Assembly (NCBI GenBank): GCA_028687425.1
Contig: JAQUAD010000031.1
Span: 1-32,483, forward strand
DNA length: 32,483 bases
Source: Sideroxydans sp.
GTDB lineage: Bacteria > Pseudomonadota > Gammaproteobacteria > Burkholderiales > Gallionellaceae
Reading direction: 5' to 3'
Made by a program: the position numbers and the translations under genes. Positions 7,652-14,635 of the stretch are shown piece after piece. The notes under the pieces are model-generated. The model did no database searches, was not told the DNA's origin, and saw nothing but the letters and a program-made list of their open reading frames with translations. How positions within the stretch are numbered: the first letter of the stretch is position 1; each line of letters opens with the position of its first letter.

Positions 7652-8572
7652 TCATCGCCAGTAGCTGCTCAGCATGCCCAGCTGCCGCTTGATGCCGACC
7701 GGCAGCGCGGCTTCGGCCTTGCCCAGCTGGTAGCCGGCCAGTTTCAGCAGCGTGCGCAGCGCGGCGGAGGGGATCAGTTGCGGCGCATGGCGGGCCAGCC
7801 ACAGCAACTCCGAACGCACGAAGCGCGCGCCCTCGCCTTCCGGCCTGCCCAGCCGCTGCGTCAGCCAGGTTTCGCGCGCATGCATCACGCCGAGGTCGAA
7901 GTAGCGGCGGAATTCCTGTGCCATGCCGTAATCGTGCGAGTGGTGCACGGCGGCATCGGCGCGGTAGGCCAGCTTCCAGCCGGACAGCAGCATGCGCGCC
8001 GCCACGCACATGTCCTCGCCGAAGATCACATCGCTCGGGAAGCCGCCCACCGCCAGCAGCGCGCGCCTGCGGTAGGCGGCGAATGAGTTGGACAGGAAGG
8101 CCGTCCTGATGCCCAGCGCGGGGATGTCGGCGGCCGAGCGGACGCAACTGCTGTCCGGGTAGTTGAAGTGACGCGCATGCGCTGCGATGGGTCCGGCATC
8201 GGGATGCGGCAACTGGCGGCCGCCCACGGCCCCCACGGCGGGATCGTCGAACTCGGCCAGCAGGTTGCCGATGGCGTGCGGCGTGGCGAGGATGGCATCC
8301 TGGGTGAGGAACACGATGAACTCGGCATCGCCCAGTTGTTCGACCGACCGCTGGCGCGTGCCGCCGTGATTGAAGGTGGCGCGCGGGATGCGCTGCACGC
8401 GCAGGCCGGCCGCCTGCGCCAGCAGCGGCGTGTCGTCGTTCGATTCGGAATCGATGGCCAGCGTGGGCGGCCTGACGCGCTGCGCCGACCAGGCATCCAG
8501 CCAGCGCCCCCAGGCATTGCCCGCATTCAGCGTGGGCACGCAGACGGCGACTTTGCTCGGGTCGAGGGGCAT
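7652..8572 (-). CDS. Glycosyltransferase family 2 (rhamnosyltransferase-like)
   Basis: 306 residues from the ATG at 8570-8572, chosen because GGAG lies seven bases upstream and because the protein then begins just before the first Rossmann strand (KVAVCVPTLNAG). Residues 41-48 (DSESNDDT) give the nucleotide-sugar Asp region, and the FNHGGTR motif at 67-73 is characteristic of GT2 enzymes related to dTDP-rhamnose rhamnosyltransferases. QDA at 91-93 stands in for the metal-binding DxD. A later GEDMCVAARM block supplies the acidic catalytic-base region. It is a cytoplasmic/peripheral enzyme adding one sugar to the lipid-linked repeat unit. It is the only glycosyltransferase other than the initiating enzyme in this cluster. 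The rhamnose assignment is by motif similarity only. Confidence 0.82.
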   Translation of the reverse strand: MPLDPSKVAVCVPTLNAGNAWGRWLDAWSAQRVRPPTLAIDSESNDDTPLLAQAAGLRVQRIPRATFNHGGTRQRSVEQLGDAEFIVFLTQDAILATPHAIGNLLAEFDDPAVGAVGGRQLPHPDAGPIAAHARHFNYPDSSCVRSAADIPALGIRTAFLSNSFAAYRRRALLAVGGFPSDVIFGEDMCVAARMLLSGWKLAYRADAAVHHSHDYGMAQEFRRYFDLGVMHARETWLTQRLGRPEGEGARFVRSELLWLARHAPQLIPSAALRTLLKLAGYQLGKAEAALPVGIKRQLGMLSSYWR

Positions 8573-8586
8573 GGCACGCTCCGCTC

Positions 8587-9417
8587 TCACGGCGACGGCA
8601 GCCGCCATTTGGAATAGTCGGTCTGCAACAAGGCGGACAGGCCGTCGAGCTCGCTGTGGTAGAGCTGCACCAGTGCCTGCGGATAGTCGGCGGCCGGCTT
8701 CTCCATCGTGCCGGCTTGTGGCCGGTATACCAGCCAGTCGACCAGATGGCTGTGCTTGAGGCGGCCGAGGAAGTTGGCGTAACCGGCCTGACGCAGGCGC
8801 AGTGCGACCTGTTTCGCCAGACGTGCCAGCAGCCGGCTGCGCGGTTCGCGCGCGGGGTTGATCCTCTGGTGCAGCACTTCCGGCACGTAATCGGCATCCA
8901 CGCCGAGAAAGTCGAAGATCCTTCGCGCGAAGCGCTGCGGGTCGGCTTCCAGTTCGTCAAAATCCAGCACCAGCACCGCGTCGCGCGCGAACAGCGACAG
9001 GATGTGGTGCAGGTTGGAGCAATATTTGCCTTCCTCGACCAGGAAGGGAAGCTGCTGCAAGGCCTGTTCGAACGTGCCGTCGAACATCCCCACCCGCAGC
9101 AGGTGCAGATAGGAGGAATACGCGCGCTCGAAAGGGTTGCGCAGGCAGCAGATCAGTTTTGCCCGCGGGTTGTAGGCGTGCAGGCGGCGGATGGCGTCGG
9201 GACTGGCGAAGTAGTCGTGGCTCAGTTCGCCGCACAGGCTGTCGGGCGGCGCGGCACGGAAGAAACTTTCGTACCAGTCGCTGCCGCGCTGGTGGTATCT
9301 GTCGAAGAAATAGATGTCCTTGCCGGCCGGCACGAACAGCTGCGGGTGCGGACGGATCGCCTCGAAGATCCAGGTCGAACCGCTCTTGCTCGGACCGAGG
9401 AAGATGAAATCGACCAT
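8587..9417 (-). CDS. Sulfotransferase (PAPS-dependent)
   Basis: 276 residues from the ATG at 9415-9417, preferred because GGGAGG lies just upstream and the P-loop-like motif follows almost at once; an ATG six codons earlier (9433-9435) is a weaker alternative. The 5'-phosphosulfate loop is PSKSGSTW (residues 9-16), and the 3'-phosphate-binding segment RNPFERAYSSY starts at residue 93. These are the two signatures of PAPS-using sulfotransferases. A His in the HDYF stretch (about 67-70) may be the catalytic base, by analogy. No signal peptide, so it acts in the cytoplasm, probably on the lipid-linked sugar unit before export. It lies 28 bases after the polymerase-like gene and 14 before the GT2 gene. 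Sulfation of the polysaccharide is inferred from position. Confidence 0.85.
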   Translation of the reverse strand: MVDFIFLGPSKSGSTWIFEAIRPHPQLFVPAGKDIYFFDRYHQRGSDWYESFFRAAPPDSLCGELSHDYFASPDAIRRLHAYNPRAKLICCLRNPFERAYSSYLHLLRVGMFDGTFEQALQQLPFLVEEGKYCSNLHHILSLFARDAVLVLDFDELEADPQRFARRIFDFLGVDADYVPEVLHQRINPAREPRSRLLARLAKQVALRLRQAGYANFLGRLKHSHLVDWLVYRPQAGTMEKPAADYPQALVQLYHSELDGLSALLQTDYSKWRLPSP

Positions 9418-9445
9418 GCTGCCTCCCTTCGTCATCTCGTCGAGC

Positions 9446-10681
9446 TCACAGCGCGTACGCCAGCAGCGTGACCGCGATGGCGACCAGCGTGCAGCCGTAC
9501 AGAATCGCCCATTCCGGCCGCGGCGCGCCGGCCGTCCTGAAGCTGATCGCGCCCGACAGCAGCGCGTTCACCACATACGGCACCAGATACAGGTAATAGC
9601 GCCCCGACTCGAACACGTGCACCACGCCGGTCAGGAAGAAGAACACGGTCAGCACTGCCAGCAACGCGATGAAGGCGCGCGCGCCCTCCTCGCCGAAACG
9701 GGGCGACAGGCAGAAGCGCAGGAAACGGTGGAAGGCGAACAGCAGCATCAGGTACAGCGGCAGCAGCGCGACGAAGAACTCGGTCGCGCCGGGCAGGATG
9801 ATGAGGCCGGCGTAGAACACCACCAGACTGACCAGCGGGTTGTAGGATTTGTCGTGCGTGTATTCGAGCGCCAGCGCCACGCCGTCTCCCAGCCCCGGGT
9901 ACAGCATGTCGAGCCAGCGCGGATCGGCCAGCAGCCGCGTGACCAGATATGCCGCGGCCATGGTCGATACCGAGAACAGCAGCAGCCAGCCCAGCCGCCG
10001 GCCCCAGCCGGCGCGCGCGATGCGGCGCGACAGCAGCCAGTCATAGCCTTCGCGCAGCAGGATGAAGGCCGACAGCAGCACGAAGCTGCGATCCTCCACC
10101 ACCAGCAGCGCCATGGCGAACGCGAGGCCCAGCGACGAGGCGCGGTCGCGCACGAAGAACGGCAGCAGCGAACACAGGATGAACAGGATGTCGGTCGAGA
10201 TCTGCATCACGCCGTAGGCCACCGAGGGGAAGCACAAAGACAGCAGGAACACGCGGATGTGCCGGTTGCGGCTGGCCTCGCTGCTGCCGCTCAGGTAGAG
10301 CACCAGCATGGCGGCGAAGGTGCCGGCCAGCGTCAGGTTGGCCAGCTTGGCGAAGTAGTACACCGGCGGGATGTCGGCCACCGTCTTGTAATGCAAGGCG
10401 CCGTGGATCATGTGGTAGCCGCTGCTGGCCTGCACCGCGCCCAGCACGTCGCCCAGTTCGTTGAGGTTGAACAGGCTGTCGGCGATCTGCATCACGGCAC
10501 GCGCGTAGTGGCCGTAGATGAAGGCGTAGCCGCTCTGTTCGCCCTTCTGCAACAGCATCACGTTGCGGTATTCGTCGGGCCAGTTGAGCGCCGGGAACAG
10601 GAAACCGTAGATCGCCAGGATCAGGCCCGAGCCGCCGAGGTAGACGGCGGCGGCGCGCAGCGATGACAGGCTGATGCTCAT
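9446..10681 (-). CDS. Polytopic membrane protein, probable Wzy-like polysaccharide polymerase
   Basis: 411 residues with about ten hydrophobic segments spread along the chain, a long periplasmic-type loop after the first helix (NWPDEYRNVMLLQKGEQ), and a C-terminal run of helices. The first helix is followed by an acidic/aromatic stretch as in GT-C-fold glycosyltransferases and some O-antigen polymerases. It follows the flippase gene by four bases and precedes the sulfotransferase gene by ten to 28, and no other polymerase candidate is in the cluster, which argues for Wzy. Wzy proteins are poorly conserved and cannot be identified by motif, so a GT-C transferase is the main alternative. Confidence 0.6.
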   Translation of the reverse strand: MSISLSSLRAAAVYLGGSGLILAIYGFLFPALNWPDEYRNVMLLQKGEQSGYAFIYGHYARAVMQIADSLFNLNELGDVLGAVQASSGYHMIHGALHYKTVADIPPVYYFAKLANLTLAGTFAAMLVLYLSGSSEASRNRHIRVFLLSLCFPSVAYGVMQISTDILFILCSLLPFFVRDRASSLGLAFAMALLVVEDRSFVLLSAFILLREGYDWLLSRRIARAGWGRRLGWLLLFSVSTMAAAYLVTRLLADPRWLDMLYPGLGDGVALALEYTHDKSYNPLVSLVVFYAGLIILPGATEFFVALLPLYLMLLFAFHRFLRFCLSPRFGEEGARAFIALLAVLTVFFFLTGVVHVFESGRYYLYLVPYVVNALLSGAISFRTAGAPRPEWAILYGCTLVAIAVTLLAYAL

Positions 10682-10685
10682 GGCG

Positions 10686-11924
10686 TCAAATCCTGCAGTC
10701 GTACTGGCGGTTGAACAGGTAAAGCATGTTGCCGCGGCTCAGCATGTTGGTGAGCACGAAAGCCAGCGCTGCGCCGTAGGCCTGGAAGTTGGCGATCAGC
10801 AGCAGCGTGAGCGGCAGCGCGAACTGCGCGGTGAACAGCGCATTGGAACGCAGCAGGTCGTTGCGGTCGGCAAGGATCAGCTGGGTCTCCATCATGACGA
10901 ACAGCACGTTGGCCAGCATGCCGATCAGCATCAGCATGGCCAGCGTGGCGGCCGTCTCGAAGCCGCTGCCGACCTGGGAGAACACCCAGTCGAAGCCCAG
11001 TTCGCCCACCAGCAGCAGCAACAGGCCGGCGACGACGATGGGCGACATCGCACGCTTGAGGTAAGGCACCGGCGATTCGCTGCGATGCAGCAGGCCGGCC
11101 AGGCGCGGCGTGGCGATGCCGCGGAACACCGCGCTGAACGCGCCGACCACCATGGTCACGCGGAAGGCTGCGTTGTAGATGCCGACATCGGCCGGTGTGG
11201 CCAGCATGCCGAGGAAGAACAGCGGCGACCATACGATGAGCGTGTTCGACAGCGCGACCCAGACGCCCTGCACCGCATCCTTCAGCAGCGACAGGCAGCG
11301 GCGCAACAGTCCCGTCCACAGGATGCGGCAGCCGGCGTAGCGGTACACCAGTGCCAGCGCCAGCGCGGCGGCCAGCAGGTTGGCCTGCAGCAACGCATCC
11401 GCCGCCTCGCGGTAGCCGGCCGGACCGCCCTGCGCCAGCATCAGCAGCAACACCAGCAGTGGCACGCTGCCGGCCTCGATGAACACCGACAGCGCGGTGC
11501 GGCCGATGCCCTTGAGCAGCGCGGCGCTGCTCCACATCAGGGTGAACGGCAGGCAGGAGTACAGCGCGACGCGGTACAGCGCGGGGGATTCGCCGGGGAA
11601 CAGCAGCGGCACGGCATGCCGTTCCAGTGCGCTGCCGGCCAGCAGCAGCAGCATGCCGCCTGTCAGCAGGTAGACCAGTATGTCGCCGCCCAGCCGCTGC
11701 AGCGCGTCATGCTCGTGCGCGCTGTGGTGGTGGCTGGCGCGGCGCAGCAGCACGCCGTCCAGGCCCAGCCGCAACAATTGGCTCAGCATCACCACCAGGG
11801 CCAGCGTGAAGTAGAAATAGCCCGAGCCGCGCGAGCCGATGCTCTGGCCCAGGTAGGCTACCAGCAGCAGGGTGAACATCGCGCCGCCGGCTTTGGAGAG
11901 GATCGCGCTGAGCAGGGTCATCAT
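10686..11924 (-). CDS. Polysaccharide flippase (Wzx/MOP superfamily)
   Basis: 412 residues with about 12 hydrophobic helices. The N-terminus (LSKAGGAMFTLLLVAYLGQSIGSRGSGYFYFTLA, here described from residues 9-42) has the Gly-rich first-helix pattern and 'G..GYF' turn of Wzx/RfbX proteins. The internal AALLKGIGR and VGIYNAAFRVTMV segments fit the family too. It would flip undecaprenyl-linked repeat units across the inner membrane for polymerisation. GGAG seven bases upstream supports the ATG at 11922-11924. It lies 18 bases after the acetyltransferase gene and 4 before the polymerase-like gene, so it is within one operon. Confidence 0.82.
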   Translation of the reverse strand: MMTLLSAILSKAGGAMFTLLLVAYLGQSIGSRGSGYFYFTLALVVMLSQLLRLGLDGVLLRRASHHHSAHEHDALQRLGGDILVYLLTGGMLLLLAGSALERHAVPLLFPGESPALYRVALYSCLPFTLMWSSAALLKGIGRTALSVFIEAGSVPLLVLLLMLAQGGPAGYREAADALLQANLLAAALALALVYRYAGCRILWTGLLRRCLSLLKDAVQGVWVALSNTLIVWSPLFFLGMLATPADVGIYNAAFRVTMVVGAFSAVFRGIATPRLAGLLHRSESPVPYLKRAMSPIVVAGLLLLLVGELGFDWVFSQVGSGFETAATLAMLMLIGMLANVLFVMMETQLILADRNDLLRSNALFTAQFALPLTLLLIANFQAYGAALAFVLTNMLSRGNMLYLFNRQYDCRI

Positions 11925-11942
11925 GATGGCGCTCCGCTGTCA

Positions 11943-12575
11943 TCAGGCCGAGGCCGTGCGCTCGGTGCGCGCCAGCATGCGCAATGCCTCGGGGATGCCT
12001 TGCTCGCCCTGGCCGCAGATGCGCCGGATGTAGGGTTTCAGTTCGCGGTAGTCGCGCTCCCACCACCTGGAGGCGGCGATGGCCGCGCACAGGGCGGCGG
12101 AGAAGCGCATGCGCAAGGGATGCGCGGGCACGCCGGCGACGATCTGGAACGCCGCCACGTCGCGGCTCACCACGGCGCCGGCCCCGATCACCGCGCCGTC
12201 GCCTACGCTGACGCCGGGCAGGATGATGGCGTCGGCGCCGATCCACACGTCGTGCCCGATCACCACGTCGCCGCGCGGCGCCATGAAATCGGCGCGCTCG
12301 AGTGAGCGGTCGATCAGGTAGAACGGAAAGGTGGACAGTGCGTCCAGCGCATGCACCTGGCCGGACGACATGATCTTCACCCCGCGCGCGACCGAGCAGT
12401 AGTTGCCGATGCGCGTGGTCGAGCCGATGCCGCGGATGTCGGCGAAGCTGCTGATGTAGCTGTATTTGCCGATGTGCACATCGCCCCGGACCGAGGCCAG
12501 CGGCGAGATGCGGCGCCCCCGCGGCCGGGCGCGCAGCTTGAGCGCGGTGTAGAGCGTGACGAGCAGGTCTCTCAT
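11943..12575 (-). CDS. Hexapeptide-repeat acetyltransferase (CatB/XAT-like)
   Basis: 210 residues from the ATG at 12573-12575, which overlaps the stop of the GH16 reading frame (ATGA). The centre is a left-handed beta-helix of hexapeptide repeats (VHIGKY, TRIGNY, VVIGHDVWIGADAIILPGVSVGDGAVIGAG). H75 in GQVHALDALSTFPF corresponds to the catalytic His with its following 'StfPF' typical of the xenobiotic acetyltransferase subgroup. Ends with a C-terminal helical part (about 160-210). Such enzymes acetylate sugars using acetyl-CoA and function as trimers in the cytoplasm. Within this cluster it probably decorates the repeat unit. The same frame stays open far upstream to 13448, but that upper part is the shadow of the GH16 gene. 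Confidence 0.83.
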   Translation of the reverse strand: MRDLLVTLYTALKLRARPRGRRISPLASVRGDVHIGKYSYISSFADIRGIGSTTRIGNYCSVARGVKIMSSGQVHALDALSTFPFYLIDRSLERADFMAPRGDVVIGHDVWIGADAIILPGVSVGDGAVIGAGAVVSRDVAAFQIVAGVPAHPLRMRFSAALCAAIAASRWWERDYRELKPYIRRICGQGEQGIPEALRMLARTERTASA

Positions 12576-13387
12576 GGCAGCGTCCCTCCGTCGCTGGTCC
12601 AGACCCGCACATAGTCGGTCTGGAAGGGGGTGGGGAATCCCTCCGCGCTGGCCGTGTGTTTCAGGTCGGCACGCACCCCGAACGACAACACCACATCGAG
12701 CGCCTGGTGCCAGTGGTCGTTGCGGCGCGACTGCACCTCGCGCCCGTCGACATACCAGCTGATCCGCTGCGCGTCCCATTCGCAGCCGTAGACGTGGAAG
12801 TCGTCGCGCGGGTCCCACGGTGCCATCCAGCTGCGCTCCTCCTGCAGCGGCAGGTGCCCGGTGAAACCCGGCTGTTGGAACACGTGCACGTTGGTGTCGA
12901 CGATGCGCACGTCGCGGCGGCGCTGGGTGAGTTCGGCGAAATCGATCTCGGTCCATTCGTTCGCATCCTGGCGATAGGCCCAGAACGCCGGCGCGACGCC
13001 GGGGTAGCGGCTGGCCGCCCGGATGCGCGCCTCGAAATAGCCGTAGCGCAGCGGCGCCGCACGGCTCTTCAGGATGCCGGACCGGTAATACAGCGTCCAG
13101 CGGCCGCGCCGGTGTTCCTCGTAGTCCATGCGTATCTGCAGCTTGCCGTCGTGCACGCTGACGTTGTCCGGCTCCCACGACCAGACGCCTCAGTCCGCCA
13201 CGTCGTCGTCCCACTTGGCATGGTCGACCGCGTTGCCGTCGAACTCGTCCGAATATTGCGGCAGCAGCTGCCAACCCTTGTGTCCGCTGGCCAGCGGCTG
13301 GATCCCGGCCGCCTGTGCGTGGCCGGCCAGCAGGAAGGCCGGCAGGAAGGCCGGCAGCAGGAGCAGGTACAGGGTCGGGCGCGGCAT
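12572..13387 (-). pseudogene. GH16 family glycanase, interrupted by in-frame TGA
   Basis: Reading from the ATG at 13385-13387 gives a signal peptide (residues 1-26, MPRPTLYLLLLPAF...HAQA) and the mature start QLLPQYSDEFDG and KWDDDVAD typical of GH16, then a TGA at 13190-13192 (codon 66), then the same frame resumes with GVWSWEPDNVSVHDGKL and runs to 12572. A Trp codon TGG would be expected at the stop. The catalytic motif EIDFAE (E147, D149, E152 of the restored 271-residue protein) is intact, as is the sugar-binding RSGILKSR region. GH16 enzymes cut beta-glucans and related chains; in polysaccharide operons they trim or release polymer in the periplasm or outside. The gene starts two bases after the Wzz-like gene. 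A sequencing error or readthrough cannot be ruled out. Confidence 0.78.
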
Positions 13388-13389
13388 GC

Positions 13390-14613
13390 TCAGCGCCTCC
13401 AGGCCAGGTGTTCGCGCAGCTCGTGCCAGCGCGCATGCCGACCCGCATCCTGCTGCGTGCGCTGCAGGACCAGCCGGGCGAACAGCCACAGGATGGACAG
13501 CAGCAGGGTGAACACGGTGGCCAGCAGCACGATCAGCACGCGGCGCGGGCCGCTCTCTTCGTCCGGCGCCAGCGCCGGGTCGACCACCTGGATCACCACC
13601 GAGTTGCGCGCCTCGTCCACGCGCGCGTTCTCGTACTGTTTGGCCAGCATCTCGAACACCGCCTGCTGGTATTTCATGTCGCGCAGTTTGCGCAGGTATT
13701 CCAGTCCGGCTTCCGGCATGCGACCGGTGGCCACCATGATGTCGCCCTCGCCGCCCCGGTCATTGCGTTCCAGTTTGCCGATCTGCGCGTTCAACCCGGC
13801 CAGTTCCTGCCGTGCCTGGATCAGGTCCGGATTGCCCGCAGCGGCATAGTTGCGCATGGAGGCGATCTGCACTTCCTTGGCGGCGGCCTGCGCGCGCAGC
13901 GTGGCCACCGCTTCGATGATGGCCCTTCCCTGGCTGTCGAGGTCGATCACGCCGGTGCGTTCCTGCGTGCGCTGCAGCGCGTCCTCGGCCTGGGCCAGTT
14001 TGTCCCGTGTCAGGCCGAGTTGCCGTTCGACGAACAGGCGGCGCTGCGCCGCCTCGGTGATGGCGATGCGCCGGGTCAGCTTCTCCAGTTCGTCCACATA
14101 GGCGTTGGCGATGTCCGCCGCGCGCTGTGCATCCCCGTCCTCGACCGTCACGCTGATCAGGCCGTCGGCGCCGTTGCCGATCGATACCTGCTTGTCCAGC
14201 GCCTCGCGCGTCTCGGCCAGGCTCCCGGTGCCATACAGTGTCTGCAAGCTGAAGCGTTCGATCAGTGCGTCCGCCACCGAGCGGCTCTTGAGCATGCCGA
14301 TGTAGATGTCGGCCGGGTTCTTCAGGCCGAGCGCGCCGCCCAGTCCGCCGCTGCCGCCGCCGACCGACGACAGTTCCGCCAGCGCGCCCAGGGTCATGCC
14401 GCTCAGGCCGGAATGATCCTCCTGCGGCGGCAGGATCACTGCCTTCGCGCTGTACACGGCGGGCAACAGCAAGGCGATCGCAGCACTGAGGATGGCGGCG
14501 GCAACAGTCGCGCGCAGGATGTCGCGCTTCGCGCGTGCGACGACCAGCAGCAGGTCGAGCGGATCGACTGTGTCCTCATCCAGCCGGGTGAATTTTGCGG
14601 TCATGTCGTTCAT
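13390..14613 (-). CDS. Wzz-like polysaccharide co-polymerase/chain-length regulator
   Basis: 407 residues. GGGAG lies seven bases before the ATG. Two membrane helices, about 37-55 and 362-383, flank a large periplasmic region with long Ala/Leu/Gln coiled coils (about 180-330), the standard PCP layout. The N-terminal DEDTVDPLDLLLVVAR and the PAVYSAKAVILPP segment after the first helix match Wzz/GumC-type proteins. The chain ends shortly after the second helix, with no Walker motifs, so it lacks the C-terminal tyrosine kinase found in many PCP-2a proteins and no separate kinase is in the window. It controls polymer length and links the inner-membrane machinery with the exporter encoded just upstream. 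Confidence 0.85.
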   Translation of the reverse strand: MNDMTAKFTRLDEDTVDPLDLLLVVARAKRDILRATVAAAILSAAIALLLPAVYSAKAVILPPQEDHSGLSGMTLGALAELSSVGGGSGGLGGALGLKNPADIYIGMLKSRSVADALIERFSLQTLYGTGSLAETREALDKQVSIGNGADGLISVTVEDGDAQRAADIANAYVDELEKLTRRIAITEAAQRRLFVERQLGLTRDKLAQAEDALQRTQERTGVIDLDSQGRAIIEAVATLRAQAAAKEVQIASMRNYAAAGNPDLIQARQELAGLNAQIGKLERNDRGGEGDIMVATGRMPEAGLEYLRKLRDMKYQQAVFEMLAKQYENARVDEARNSVVIQVVDPALAPDEESGPRRVLIVLLATVFTLLLSILWLFARLVLQRTQQDAGRHARWHELREHLAWRR

Positions 14614-14635
14614 GCCTGTTCTCCCTGATCCTGCA

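Noticed and set aside
9314-12305. Two long Gln/His-rich plus-strand frames opposite the membrane-protein genes
   Set aside because: Gln/His/Ala-rich antisense of Leu-rich membrane proteins; no start signals.
12576-13448. N-terminal extension of the acetyltransferase frame up to 13448
   Set aside because: This part is out of frame with, and overlapped by, the GH16 gene; the acetyltransferase family starts near MRDLLVTLY with ATGA coupling.
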